This document shows positions 10,878 to 22,069 of a DNA stretch of 64,000 nt, piece by piece. Below the pieces are notes generated by a model that searched no databases, was not told the DNA's origin, and saw only the letters and a program-made list of their open reading frames with translations. The first letter of the stretch is position 1. Every line of letters starts with the position of its first letter. The stretch comes from Okapia johnstoni (lineage: Eukaryota; Chordata; Mammalia; Artiodactyla; Giraffidae), in assembly GCA_024291935.2 (NCBI GenBank), contig CM044326.1:32487948-32551947 (forward strand), in the 5' to 3' direction. The translations under genes and the position numbers were made by a program.

Positions 10878-12160
10878 GTGGAAAAGACAAAACACCAAAC
10901 TTTGGGAGAATAATATGGGGTCATGGCGTCACAACTCCTGAACAGGGAAAGAATTTTTAAATAAGACGTGAAAAGCTTTAACCAACAAGAAAGATTAATA
11001 AATTCAACCACACTAAATAACCTTAGAAAGTTTGGGTGGAGGAGGCCCCTGGAATTGAGAGCGAAGACCCCCATGAAAGAGGGAAGATGAGCCCGTGAAG
11101 CCTCATGCAGAGGACATGTGAAGGGCATCAGCAAGAAAAGGAGAGACGGTGCAGGTCTAAAAACGGAGGAAAGACTCCAACAGGCGCTTCGCAAATGGGA
11201 AAACCCGCACAGTGGTAAACATGGGAACAGGGGCCCATCAGCAGTCAAGGAGACCCAGGACAGAATTACAGGACCCAGATCCCGCTGCCCGTCCAGCGGA
11301 TGCGCAGAAACTGAGTCCTTACGACACAGCACCTCATGTCAGGAGCCCCCATCGACGCTGATGGCAGTGTCCAGGGGGCAGTCCCTTTGGGAAGTGGACT
11401 GGGTGGAGCGCGGGCATTTTAGGGCAAAGAAACCAGGCTGGGTGACGCTGCAGTGATGGATTGATGACATTACACATCCATCCAAACCACAGGAAGTACA
11501 ACACAGGTGACTCCTAATGGGAGCCACGGGCTCGATTAGTAACCCTCCACCCACACTGGTTCAACACGTGCAACAAGCCCGCAGGCCAGAGCAGGTGCTG
11601 GATGTTCGTGAGGATGCTCCGCGCTTTCCACTCAACGTTTCCATCCACCTCAAGCTACTCAAAAATAAAGTCTGTAAAGTAGAAGAAGAAAAACACAGAC
11701 TGGAATTCTCCAGAAGGGTTGAAGACCGGCTCGCCCTATGACCCAGCAGTTCTCCTCTGCAGAAAACACGCCCCGGTGGACACGGCAAGAATGCCCTTGG
11801 GGCACTGGTCCGGACAGCCACGTGGCAGTAGCACAATCTTCCCTGGCAGTGGGATGAGGGAGGAGACCGGGCTGCATCCCTGGAGGAGTCAGTAGAGATC
11901 CAGGCTCCCCGCGGGCCTCCACCCAGTCAGAGACGCCGGGGCTGAGCCGGGAGAAGCAATATTGTAAAACCGGCTGGATGTCAGGACAGGACGGAAGGGG
12001 AAAGGAAAGGGGAAAATCACGTCTCATTCCATTTATGTGAAATCCGCCACCAGGGAAAGCTTAACCAGCCTGCGGAGGGCTGCTGTCGGGGTGGGGACCA
12101 GAGAGGGAGAGCCCTCGGTGACGGCCACGCGGTCCGCGAGGGGTCTGCTGGTGGGGGGAG

Positions 12161-12535
12161 CGGGGATGGGGGCGGAGGAGCGGGGACAGGGGGGGAGTGG
12201 GGAGCGGGGATGGGGAGGGGGGAGCGGGGACGGGGACGGGGGAGGGGGAGGGGGAGGGGGGGCGGAGGGGGGGGGGGGAGAGGGAGGGGGAGAGGGGGAT
12301 GGGGGAGGGGGAGAGGGGGAGGGGGCGGGGAGGGGGGAGCGGGGACGGGGAGGAGGCGGGGGGGAGGGGGGAGGGGGGGGAGCGGGGATGAGGGGTGGGG
12401 AGAGGGGGGGGGGGGGGGGAGCGGGGATGGGGGAGGGGGAGCGGGGGGGGGGGAGGGGGAGGGGGAGCGGGGATGAGAGGTGGGGGAGGGGGGCGGGGGG
12501 CGGGGACGGGGAGCGGGGCCGGGAGGCGGCGGTTC
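12161..12535. repeat. G-rich low-complexity array
   Basis: About 375 bp of the plus strand are almost entirely G and A, with imperfect GGGGGAGCGGGGATGGGG-like units and many runs of four or more G. Several G-quadruplexes could form. Glycine-rich (plus) and proline-rich (minus) open frames here are products of the composition. Confidence 0.9.
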
Positions 12536-12699
12536 AGGTCGCAGGATGTGTGCTCACAGTTCCTCATCGTCTCGTATGTTTCTGATTTACACACCTTTCG
12601 GCATGAGCGCTGTATTTTACAATAAAATAAGAATAAAAAGCCAAGAAGGATGTACTTTGCCCTGTGATTTGCTTATTCGGCTTCACTCAAGGTGCACAT

Positions 12700-13140
12700 C
12701 ACCCGCCGCAGGCGTGGCTCCGGGTCCCAGCCCGGGGCACCTCGGGGGCGTCCGGGGCGCGGGAGCCTGTGCTGAGGGTCCCCCCTCCCGCCCCCGGCCA
12801 GCCCGCCGGGCACTGTCCCTGAGGGGCGGCTGTGGTGCGGACCCGCCGAACCAGGGCAGCATCAGCCCCCACGCGGCGCCCCCTCGCTGTCTGTCGGGCT
12901 TCCCTCCCACCGTCCCCCCGGGGGTCCCGCCACTCCGCCAGCGCCCGCAGCAGCGGGGACCCCGAGCCGGCGACAGGAAGCAGCAGTCAGGCACGCTCGG
13001 CGCTGGTCAATAATTAATCGGAACGTTAAGAAGCGCTTTCTTTGTCTGACAGGGAGCTGATCGCTGCCGTTGCCCCGGAGCCCGGAGGCCTTCGTCCTCC
13101 TCCTGGGGGAGGGCACGTCTGGCTGCCAGCTCGGGGTGGG
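12700..13140. other. CpG-rich block
   Basis: Dense CpG dinucleotides (for example CGGGGGCGTCCGGGGCGCGG near 12743) over about 440 bp resemble a CpG island. No promoter or first exon is identified next to it. The AT-rich motif TCAATAATTAAT at 13007-13018 lies inside the block. Confidence 0.45.
13001..13065. promoter_or_regulatory. candidate homeodomain-site element
   Basis: TCAATAATTAATCGG (from 13007) contains overlapping TAAT/ATTA cores. The same 12-mer TCAATAATTAAT occurs at 43674-43685 in another AT-rich island. Binding is inferred. Confidence 0.3.
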
Positions 13141-13479
13141 GGCCGGGGGCCTCCGGGCTGCCATTCTGGCTCGTGCTGAGAGCTGCATGGGAGCCCCCAG
13201 CCTGGGGGAAGCTGCCCCGCCCACGACCCCCTTCACCCTGCAGCCTTCAGGCCCAGCTCAGGGCCCCCCTGTGCATGGTCCTCTCCAGGACCCTGTGGGT
13301 GGCTTCATTCTCCATACGCCCAGTGCAGGGCCCCGCTGCGCCCCCCTCGCCCGAGCCGGCTCCTGTCTGGCCTCCAGCCTGCCAGCTCTCCCCATGACCG
13401 CTGTGTTGCCGCCCCATCTCCAGACAGGCCTCCCGTGACCGCCTGGCCTCCAAGCCTAGGGCTCTTTGAGGGGCTCTTA

Positions 13480-13830
13480 CAACGTCCAGTGTGTAATAAA
13501 AAAAAATTGATTATGCAAACAAAGAGATAAACACCTTTTAAAACAGATATGATAACTACGTCCAGGGTTTAAATAAAAAATCTTCTGTAATTCGCTGTGG
13601 AGCCTCGGTAGAAAAACAGAAATTATAAACAAGAACAGTCATTCGAGAGCTTAAAAATATAACACGGAATTTTTTTTAAAGATCACTGGATAAGTTTAAC
13701 AACAGACTGGAGATTGTAAAAGAGTCAGGAAGATTAAAGGCAGATCAATACAGAGTATTCAATCCTAAGAACAAAGAGATGGAAGAATTTTAGAACATGA
13801 ACAGTGTCTGCATTAAGCACCTCTTTCTAG
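13480..13830. promoter_or_regulatory. AT-rich island, candidate non-coding element
   Basis: About 350 bp of AT-rich, non-repetitive sequence abruptly follows GC-rich DNA. It contains ATTATGCAAACAAAG (13510-13524), combining a POU-like ATGCAAAC with a SOX-like AACAAAG, and several GATAA-type motifs. It could instead be an unrecognised ancient repeat. Confidence 0.3.
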
Positions 13831-14369
13831 TTTGATGCTTTGACAGGTGGGGCTTTGCTGACCCTGGAGAGACATCCCCCCCCCAACCCCTACCCCTGCC
13901 CAGGGCAGCCAATTCCTAGAGACGCTGAATGGCTCCAGCGCATCCTTCATAGACAAACAAACCAGTCGGAGCCCACTAGCCAAGCACCTTCTTCACTGGG
14001 TGCTCACATCACACTCTCACCCATTCTCCCTCTGCCCTGACCGTCACTACTTGAGGCCAGGTTCCAGGCAAGTAGGGACAACCCTATGCCCAGGGTGGCA
14101 TAGCTCCTAAGCCTGCTCCCTGGACCCTGCCCTGACGGTGGAAAACAGCACAGGCTCTTGGCACACAGCTCTCCCCTCGCCCTCTCTCTCCTGACCGACC
14201 CTGGTGGGTCCCCGCCTGGCCCTGCGCAGAGCAGTGTGACCCCTCCTCCCGGGATCTGTGAGGAATCAAATCTCTTCACTGGAGTCGCACGATCTGGAGG
14301 CTTCACCACACCTGACGAAAAATAAAACCCGTGTTTTTCAACAGGGCTTCAGAGGCCTGAGGTGGCCTG

Positions 14370-14810
14370 AGAGGTATGCGTAACTGGAATTTTAAAAAGA
14401 AAGGAGAAGGGAAAAGGGCGGGAAAGATATTTGAAGATAGGATGGTCAAATATCCTGAAAAGTCTTGTGAAAGTATAAAACACTTCTCAGCACTATTGAA
14501 GAAAATGTCAGTTACAGATTCGAGAATTCCAGCAAACTCCCGACAGGGTGAACACACACACAGAGACACACGCCCCGCTGAGCACGTCGTGGTCAAACCA
14601 CCGAGCACCAAGGACAGAGAGAGCATCTCGAGAGGGAAACAGACGGCAGAAAAGCAAGGGTGCTGCTCCAGGAATCGGCACTGCCGGCTTCTCCCCTCCC
14701 CCGTTCACTCCTTCAACGTAAAATCGTTTCTTAAAATCACCCTCCTTCTGTCTCATCTCTCCAGCGATGCCTCGTTTCTCCGCCCTCTTTGTTTGGAACG
14801 CGTTATCTTC
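14370..14810 (+). mobile_element. decayed L1 fragment
   Basis: Segments 'gaaagatatttgaagatag', 'cagttacagattcgagaatt' and 'aacagacggcagaaaagcaa' follow the order of a mammalian L1 region near ORF1/ORF2. It is heavily diverged and has no open frame of the element. Confidence 0.4.
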
Positions 14811-14814
14811 CAAG

Positions 14815-15003
14815 ATGATGACAACAATGATAGTGATGACAGTGACCACCACAGCCATGACAGTGGTGATACGGTGATGGTGGTGGTGATGGTGATGACG
14901 GTGATGATGGTGGTGATGGTGATGGTCTCGGTGCTGGTCCTGCTGCTGATGGCAGTGACAGTGATGATGATGGTGACACTGATGATGCTGATGATGACAG
15001 AAT
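14815..15003. repeat. (GAT/GGT)n trinucleotide array
   Basis: About 190 bp of interrupted GATGATG, GGTGATGGT and GACAGTGAT units. It gives Asp/His or Met/Val-rich frames that are not genes. Confidence 0.85.
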
Positions 15004-15040
15004 GATAGTCATCTTTTATTAAGCACCAACTGCATGCTAG

Positions 15041-15235
15041 GTGGGCTTCCCAGGTAGTTCAGTGATAGAGAACCTGCCTGTCAATGCAGGAGATTCAGGT
15101 TTGATCCCTGGGTCAGGAAGATGCCCTGAAGAAGGAAATGGCCACCCACTCCAGTTTTCTTGCCTGGAAAATGGCACGGACAGAGAAGCCTGGTGGGCTA
15201 CAGTCCAGGGGGTCGCAAAGAGTTGTACTTCCCAA
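15041..15235 (+). mobile_element. Bov-tA SINE
   Basis: Head 'gggcttcccaggtagttcag', B-box-like GGTTTGATCCCTGGGTC, body 'ccacccactccagttttc', and 'gtcgcaaagagttgtac' near the tail. It is inserted directly after the trinucleotide array. Confidence 0.9.
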
Positions 15236-15454
15236 GCATCGACTCATTTGGTTCTCACAGCCATTCGGAAAGGTGCACAGCAGTTCTTCCCTCCTTGGAG
15301 GAACAGACTTCTCGACGTGAAATGTTCACCTATGTGGGCAGACACGTAACTGGAGGCACCCTGGGGCTCAGGCCAGGCCTTATGGTAGAGACTAGGGTGT
15401 AGAAAGCCGTCGTCCATGTCCTCTGAATTCTCCCAGCCAGTCTGTCACGGCCCC

Positions 15455-15560
15455 CCCTTTACAGATGAGCAGAGTGGGCCTCAGAGGGATTAAGTGACCA
15501 ACAAAAGTCAGCGCTGCATCAGGGAGTGAGTGGCAGGTGTCACAGGCAGTGTCGTGCTGG
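15455..15560 (+). repeat. MIR-like SINE fragment
   Basis: 'tttacagatgagcagagtgg' followed by 'gggattaagtgacc' and 'gtgagtggcaggtg' follows the MIR consensus order. Confidence 0.5.
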
Positions 15561-15894
15561 GGAAGAAAGGCAGGCAGAGGTCCAGCCACTCAACATCTGG
15601 GGCCTCGAACAACAGTCAGAGTCACCCTTACCCACCTTGCGGGGGCTGGGGAGGCGCACCAGTGCCAGGGACCCACTGGGTGCTCGCTCAACCCCGTGGG
15701 GCCTGACCCTGGCCCATCAGCACCAGGCTTCTAGCCCAGTGCCCCGGCCCTTCTGGCCAGATCTCCAGGACCATGGATGAACACAGGCCACGGCCCAGGA
15801 CACGCAGTGTATCCACTTCAGACCTGATGAGGGTCCCAGCATCCACCTGGGTCAGCCCAGCAAGCCGTGAAACGGTTAAGACCTCCCAGCCCCG

Positions 15895-16465
15895 AAGAAT
15901 CAGCTCATTATCATTTCTAATATGATCAATACTCACCAGGCATCTGACAAAGCAGTGCTCAGCCCTCATCCCACCCTGAATCACATGAAAGACCCTCTAA
16001 GCTTCTGCTGGCCCCATCCAGGCCAAGACACCTGCCGCAGGCCTCATCTCCACCCTGCTCCGCGTCAAATCGAGGGGAAAGATGCGAATCGATCACCCAT
16101 CATTGATCAGCTCTTCCCCCTCCGTCCCAATGACACTCTGTCACCCCTCCCCCACTGCAGCCGGGCTAATGGGGTCCCTGCCGCCCGTGCAGGCGGGGGG
16201 CCTCTTGAAAGGCCCTGATTGCTCTGAGGCCCTGAGCTTTGAGGGGCTGCCAACACAACATACGCTGCCCCCCCCGCCAGCTTTGTCTGCAATAATAAAA
16301 CAGGATTTCTCTTCCAGTCCAGCCTTGAGTCCAATTTATCAAGCCCGGCACTGATAATCTGCTTCCCCATGCCGACCGGGCTTGGGGGATAAACAGAGGC
16401 AAGTGAAACAGGATTACCGTGATCAGATCTCCCTGGGCCGGGAACAAAAACCGCATTAGGCTCCT
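15895..16465. promoter_or_regulatory. candidate non-coding regulatory element
   Basis: Non-repetitive sequence with many GATA-type and forkhead-like cores: TTATCATT near 15909, TTTATCAAG near 16335, CTGATAATC near 16350 and GGATAAACAG near 16387. It also has several TGATCA sites. It differs in composition from its GC-rich surroundings. Conservation must be tested by alignment. Confidence 0.35.
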
Positions 16466-16834
16466 TGGAACGAGCATCTCCATCAGCGCAGACACACAGG
16501 GGCGGGAAAGGGAGGGCGGGTCCCCGAGATCGGACCGCAGTCCTCTCACAGGAGGAGACAGAGAAGGGCAGCAGGAGTCCCAGGCTCCCTCGAGAAAGTC
16601 CTCCGCCACCCGAGCCTCGGTTTCCCAGCGGGGGCACCAACCTCAGGCGGCTGAGCACCTCGGGAAGAGGGCTGGCCGAAGGGTCTGTGCCCAAGCCTGG
16701 GACCTGATTATCGCTCCGCAAGTGGCAGCCAGCGTGCCTGCCTCTGACACGGCAGTGGTCCCCCGCAAGTGGTCCACGCGCAAGCCGCCACACGTCACCA
16801 CAGCACATTCAGCATGTTTCACACCCAGCATACA

Positions 16835-16965
16835 TTAATTCACACACACACAACGTTCACACACACCACATTCACACACAGCACGTTCACACACACACCA
16901 CATTCACACACACACCACACACCACACCACACCACACACACACACACATTCACACCACACCCAAC
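16835..16965. repeat. CA-rich microsatellite/minisatellite
   Basis: Runs of ACACACAC separated by 'cattcacacacacc' spacers. It lies at the left edge of the A/C-biased block. Confidence 0.9.
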
Positions 16966-18200
16966 ACGGCTCCATTTGCCCACCCAACCACCCCAGAGAT
17001 CACACCCAACCCGACCGGGGACAACCTACACACCCACCTGTGTCAACCAACAAAAAAAACAAAAACCCCACATGGAAGCCAATCAAAAAAACAAACCCCG
17101 ACCCCTGCAAAAAAAAAAAAAAACAACCCCCCCCCAACCCACAACCCCCAAAAAAAAAACCCAAAAACCAAACCCAAACCCCGCTAAAAACCCCATTACC
17201 ACAACAACTTTGGCAACAGACCAACCAACAAAAAAACCAACACCAAAAAACCAAAACAAAAAAAAAAAACGGGGCCAAAAAACAGAAAAACAAAACACCC
17301 AAAAACATCCCCGTTCCACACAAAAAAAAAAACCACCACACCCTCCCACCACAAACCCCCCCCCGCCCCCCCCCCCCCCCCCCCCCACAAACAAAAACCC
17401 ACCCCACTGACCCACAAAGCACAACCCCACAAAACCCCCCAACAAAACTAAAAACAACAAACAACAACCACAAGCAGGAGCTGCTGGCCACACCCAAAAC
17501 AAACACAACCGGGCAAAGCAAAAGCGTGGGTCCCCGGGCTGGGCAAAAAAACTGGCCCCTCCCTCGCGCCGGCCGCAGCCCCCCCACCCCCACCACACCC
17601 AACAGGGCAAAAAAAAAAAAAAACCTAGGAGGGTCATCCAGCCCCTCACCCTGCCCCCCCCCCCCTGCCCCCCACCCCCCAGCCCCCCCCACAGCCACCC
17701 CACGTGTGGCTGCCACAAACAAAAAAAAACGCCTGGCTGTCCCTCTGTGGCTGGGGCTCCCCGCCTCTCTCAGCATCACTGTGGGCCCCACCCCCCCCCC
17801 CTGCCCCCCTCCCCAAAAACTCACTTCACAGTCAAAAAACCCAAACAAAAAAAAACCCCCACTGGCCCCAGCCAAACACAGGGGCCCCCCCATAACCCCA
17901 CACCTGGGGCCACAAACTGTGGTCAGAGCACAGACTCAGGAGCCAACACAAAAAAAAACTGAAACCAAACACTTGAAAATGGAAGCCCACTGCCTCCACC
18001 CCCCCCCCTGTAAAAAAAACAAAAAACAGCAACAAAAAACCCCCAGACCCCCACCCCCAAAAAAAAGCTACAAAACACCCAGCACCACACCCCCCACAAA
18101 AGAAGCAACCAACCCAAAAACCATCGGCCAGCAGACCCAACAATCAAACACCCACCCAAAGCCTGGGGAGGCAGAAACCCCCAAAAAAAAAAAAACTCTT
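16966..18200. other. A/C-biased mosaic, probably low-quality consensus
   Basis: The plus strand is made largely of runs of A and C. In the three 60-base lines starting at 17101, 17221 and 17401 there are only 3 T and 7 G in 180 bases. Stretches of ordinary mammalian sequence (for example 17478-17500 and 17735-17790) are interspersed. A C21 run lies at 17366-17386. Long open frames on both strands here are spurious. It may be an assembly artefact rather than a natural simple repeat. Confidence 0.6.
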
Positions 18201-18389
18201 GTGGCCACTGGCCTGGGTGGGGAAGGGACTCGGAGATCACGACTCAGGGGCACGATGGCTGGACCAGAGGCCAGGCGTGCTGGTGTCCCCTCCAGCTAGA
18301 GTGCATCTGGGGCACGACCCTCTGCCTCTCTGAGCCTCCTGTCATCCTCCACCCACCCCCTCAGTCACCCCGTTAAAGTCCTTCTGTAA

Positions 18390-18720
18390 CTCCATCATCT
18401 CTAGACTAAAGTCCAAGGCCACTCAGCCCAGCACCCAGCTTCTTTCCCAGGCTCTCCATCCTGCATTCCATCACTGTGGCTCAGGATCCACGCTCTAATC
18501 TTGTTGAACAATTTGTTCTTCCCGATCAGTTCTAAATCTCCATGCCACTCCCTCAGGTTTCCTCAGTTTCCAACTGTGCCTAGTGAACTCCTATTGATAC
18601 TGCACGACCCTATCCAGATGTCCCCTCCTCTATCAAGCTGTCCTTTATTCCTATAGGTAAACCTAAGTCACACCCTCCTCTGAGCTTAGTGAGAGAGGAG
18701 ACCGGTGTTACGCTTAGCCC
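18390..18720 (+). repeat. L2-like LINE fragment
   Basis: Pyrimidine-rich text with 'ctaaagtccaaggccact', 'cccaggctctccatcctgc' and 'cagatgtcccctcctctatc' resembles the 3' part of LINE-2. It is strongly diverged, so the assignment is tentative. Confidence 0.35.
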
Positions 18721-18724
18721 AATA

Positions 18725-19300
18725 CTCCTTTCTAGGAACTACTCCCAGTTCTCCATGCCCACAGCTGTTACGAGAGCCACTGTGTCAGTACGGTGTGGCC
18801 CTACCACCCCAGTCCCCGCTGATAAATCCTGAGAGAGTCACCTGATTCAAGCTGGGACAAGCGAAGCACTTCAGTGGGATTATTGGAGCTGGGAGAGAAA
18901 AGTCCGTCTCTCTCTTACACCGAAAGTGTAAGGTGTAATGTTCAGGATCCTCCAGCCACATGTTTGCCACAACCTGGAACAAATCAGGAAGAGACCCGAA
19001 GCCCAGCCTGGGAGGTAAGGGGCCAGGTGCTTCCTGCAGACTTTGGGCTCGGGTCCCAGTGGCCCCAGAAGCCCGGCCCCTCCTGCCCGTCCCATTCCAG
19101 GGGCTCCAGCCGTCCTTGGATTTCATAGCCCAGGTCTGGTCCAGGGACCTCAGTGCCACCCACTGTGAGTCCTTCTGTTCCTGCCAACCAACGGTCTCAT
19201 CCCTGGGACATAGGAGGCCCCACCCCCGCTGACGGTCCCTCAAGAAGGCTCAGTGCAGATGCTTCACTCACACAGGCTCTTGCAAGGCCCTAGAACTCAC
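18725..19300. other. unique intergenic DNA
   Basis: No exon or repeat is recognised. The minus-strand open frame of about 150 codons here has no recognisable domain. Confidence 0.5.
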
Positions 19301-19389
19301 GTGATAGCTTTGTTTTTGGTTTTATTCCTTAAACATTTCACCCCTGCCACCAAATTGCATAAGCTTCAGGCCCCACAGGGTGCACCCCC

Positions 19390-19490
19390 AGCCCCCGAAG
19401 TCTGTGAGTTCCCAGGGACTCAGGACTGTGTCTCGCGCACCTCTCTTGGCCTGGTGCCCAGCACACAGAGGACACACAGGCAGTGTGGAC
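19390..19490 (+). repeat. L2/MIR 3'-end-like fragment
   Basis: 'gagttcccagggactcagga' followed by 'ctgtgtctcgcgc' and 'ggtgcccagcacacag' follows the L2 3' consensus (basis for 'agggactgtgtctg...cccagcac'). Confidence 0.45.
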
Positions 19491-19839
19491 ACGTCCCCAC
19501 AGGACCATAACTAATTTCATGCTTCCTGGCCTGGCCCCCTTAATAACACAGGCATGGGAACACACGGAGACACAGAGCTGGTGGCCTCTGCACGTCTGCT
19601 CTACAGCCATGTCATAGCAAAAAAGCGGGTCCCAGCAAGGAGCCAACCCCCCCACACACAGGCCAGCCCAAAACACCTCATGGCAACCCGTGCCCGCCCC
19701 AGGCCCTCCAGGGGGCCATCTCATCAGATCACTGACCCCAGCAGCCAGGGAGACCTGCCTGGGTCTGGCCTGAGGAGCCCAAGCTAACAGCCCTTTCCCT
19801 GGTCCCTGAAAGAGCCAGGGACCCCCATCCCCTGTCCCC

Positions 19840-21730
19840 CCCCCACACAAAAAACCAAAAACAAAATGCTCCAAAAAAGGAACCTGCCACTAAATCAAAC
19901 ACTAATATGCTCCCCCTAATTTCTTTAAGACAATGTTAGCCACACAAAATGCAACGTAAATGTTAATAAGACACAGCTGTCTGGAAGCCGAAAAAAAAAA
20001 AACGGGGGAAAAAAAAACCAAAAATCAACCACAAAAAAAAAAGGCAGGCCAGGCGCACACACCAGGGACAAGTTGTATCTTTAACTTAACGGGCTTCCTC
20101 TTAAAGGCACAGCGGCTTCTCTCTAGAAAAAAACTTCTAGGGGGTGATGGGATCTGGGCACCAAGGGGTCCTCTGCAGCTGGAGAGACGCATTCACGTGG
20201 AGGCTCAGCAGGCGGGTGAGACCTCAGCAGCAGGGCTGAGAGCAAACGTGGGTCGAGGACCATCCTCGTGGGCACCCAGCTAAGTATTTTGGGCGCACAG
20301 CCCATCCTCCCCAACAACCCACCTTGTTACTTCAAAAAACTAGTTCAGATCCTAAAGGCAAAACCCAGACGAACGCCCTGCAAAAAACCCCCCCAACCCC
20401 AAGAGCAGCCACGAGGCGTGCAGAGCTTCGCTGTGATCATCTCCGCTCACCACCAGTGCCTGGTGTTGTGGGCCTCATTAACCCAATCTGCAGATGAGAA
20501 AACTGAGGCTCCAGAGAGCATAAGCCACTCCCCAGGATGCAGGTCAGAGACAGGATCCGAAGCAAACCTGCCTGCCAGCCACATTGCCCACGGAGCCCAG
20601 GAGGAAACACGGCCAGGGTAGGCAGCCAGACACCCACCCCCCCACACAACCCTACTTGGTCCCACCCAAAAAAAAAAAAAAAAGTTCACGCAGCAAAAAC
20701 CCAGGCCACTCAAAAAAAGTGTCCTCTCCTCAACCCCAGGCTGGGGTGGGGATGGGGGGTGGAGGAAGGGTGAGTTCAGGCAGGCATCCGCTTCACCATC
20801 TGCAGGGTCCCCCCACTTCCTGGAGCCCCCTCCACGGTGTATCAACAAAAAAAAACCCACCCCCCAAAAACCTGTCTCCCCACCAAAAAAAAAAAACCAG
20901 AGGGCTGGCCAGGACTCCTGGGCCCAGGGAGCCCTCCTGGACCTGCTCCTTCCACCTGCCTGGCTCAAGTCGTCAGCATCTCCAGGTGAAACCACATCCG
21001 GCAGGCCAGGGCCAAGTCATCCAATGACCCGGGTGCCCACGAAAGAGGTGCTTCTGCTGTCCACAGCTCTGGCTTCCCCAGCCATGGGGACCACAAAAAC
21101 TCTTTGGCCCAGGAGTCCACAAACCACTGGTCACAGCCACCCATCCCCTGCCAGGGAAGCAGGGCTGAAGCCACCAGCCAGACCACCTGAGGCAGTGGAC
21201 TAAGAGGACTCAGCAGTGACTAAGCTCCTCCCCAGACCCTGGAGACCCCTGACTCAAGACCAGCTGTCACAATGTGACCGGGTGGGTCTGAGACAGGGAA
21301 GCCCTCACCCACAAGATGGGGTTAAGAAGCCCACCTTGCCAGCCAGGAGGGCTCAGTTGAAGGAGCATGTGCCAGGCAAGTGGCCATGTCTGTGGACAGA
21401 GCCTGGGCCACCCTGACTGTCTGCAGAAAAAACCTGGGTGTCTCACCCCCACCACACCACCGGGCCACATGCAAAAAAAAAAAGCCAAACCCAAAAAATC
21501 CAAAAAAAAATAAAACAAAAAAAAACCAACCACAGCCCTCAGCACAGATCTCCCTTCGCCAAGCTCCTGGACCAAATCAATCCAACCCCCACCAAGCTGC
21601 CTGGTAGGGTGAGGGAGCAGCCAGAGGAGGAGAAGATCCATAAATCGTTTTGGGGAGATGCCCCAGATACCAGACCCCAGAGTCTCCTGCACAAACAACC
21701 CCCCAAAAAAAAAAAGATGGGAGACGAGAA
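19840..21730. other. patchy A/C-biased, possibly low-quality sequence
   Basis: Normal sequence is punctuated by abnormal A and C homopolymer runs, at about 19848-19862, 19990-20042, 20386-20400, 20668-20700, 20846-20900, 21470-21530 and 21700-21718. The pattern matches that at 16966-18200. Confidence 0.5.
20440..20590 (+). repeat. MIR SINE fragment
   Basis: 'ctgcagatgagaaaactgag' with 'gctccagagagcataagcc' and 'aggatgcaggtcagagaca' matches the MIR core and flanks well. Confidence 0.6.
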
Positions 21731-21780
21731 CCCACAGAAACCCTGAGAAACCAAAGACGGGGGGCTCGTCCACCAGACAA

Positions 21781-22062
21781 CACACACACGTACACACACA
21801 TATACGCACACACACACATACACGCATATAAACACATGCAAACACACACATACATACAAAAACACAACACACAAAAACACATATACACACATACACATGT
21901 ACACACGTACAGACACACCACGTGCACACATACAAACACACATATACACGTATATAAATACATACGCACATATAAACGCACATGTGCATACATGCAAACA
22001 CACATGCATACACACAGATAAACACATGCACATACACGTGTGCACACACGTGTATGCATGTC
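21781..22062. repeat. (CA)n-type microsatellite, about 280 bp
   Basis: Interrupted ACACAC / CATATA / CACGTA alternating purine-pyrimidine sequence. It is prone to length polymorphism and Z-DNA formation. Confidence 0.95.
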
Positions 22063-22069
22063 CACACAC

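Larger units (their letters stand above)
9490..12650 (+). mobile_element. decayed L1M-type LINE-1, 3' half
   Basis: Degenerate matches to mammalian L1 ORF2 and 3' UTR occur in order. They include 'caagctgactctaacag' and 'acagactgtctttgcaat' near 10180-10400, 'ctatgacccagcagttctcc' near 11736, and 'catttatgtgaaatcc' near 12029. An 'acaataaaataagaataaaaag' 3' end lies near 12620. No open frame survives. Two ruminant SINEs (10476-10612, 10667-10877) interrupt it and are younger. The left boundary is uncertain; 9490-10100 is too decayed to assign firmly. Confidence 0.5.

Noticed and set aside
12037..12594. Glycine-rich and proline-rich open frames on opposite strands
   Set aside because: Products of the G-rich array.
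16979..17040. Possible tRNA or small RNA gene near the CA-rich edge
   Set aside because: No cloverleaf or internal promoter boxes could be found; the tRNA-like boxes in the window all belong to SINEs.
17000..18299. Open frames of about 300-420 codons on both strands
   Set aside because: They come from the A/C-biased homopolymer block (Lys/Pro/Thr-rich on plus, Gly/Phe/Val-rich on minus).
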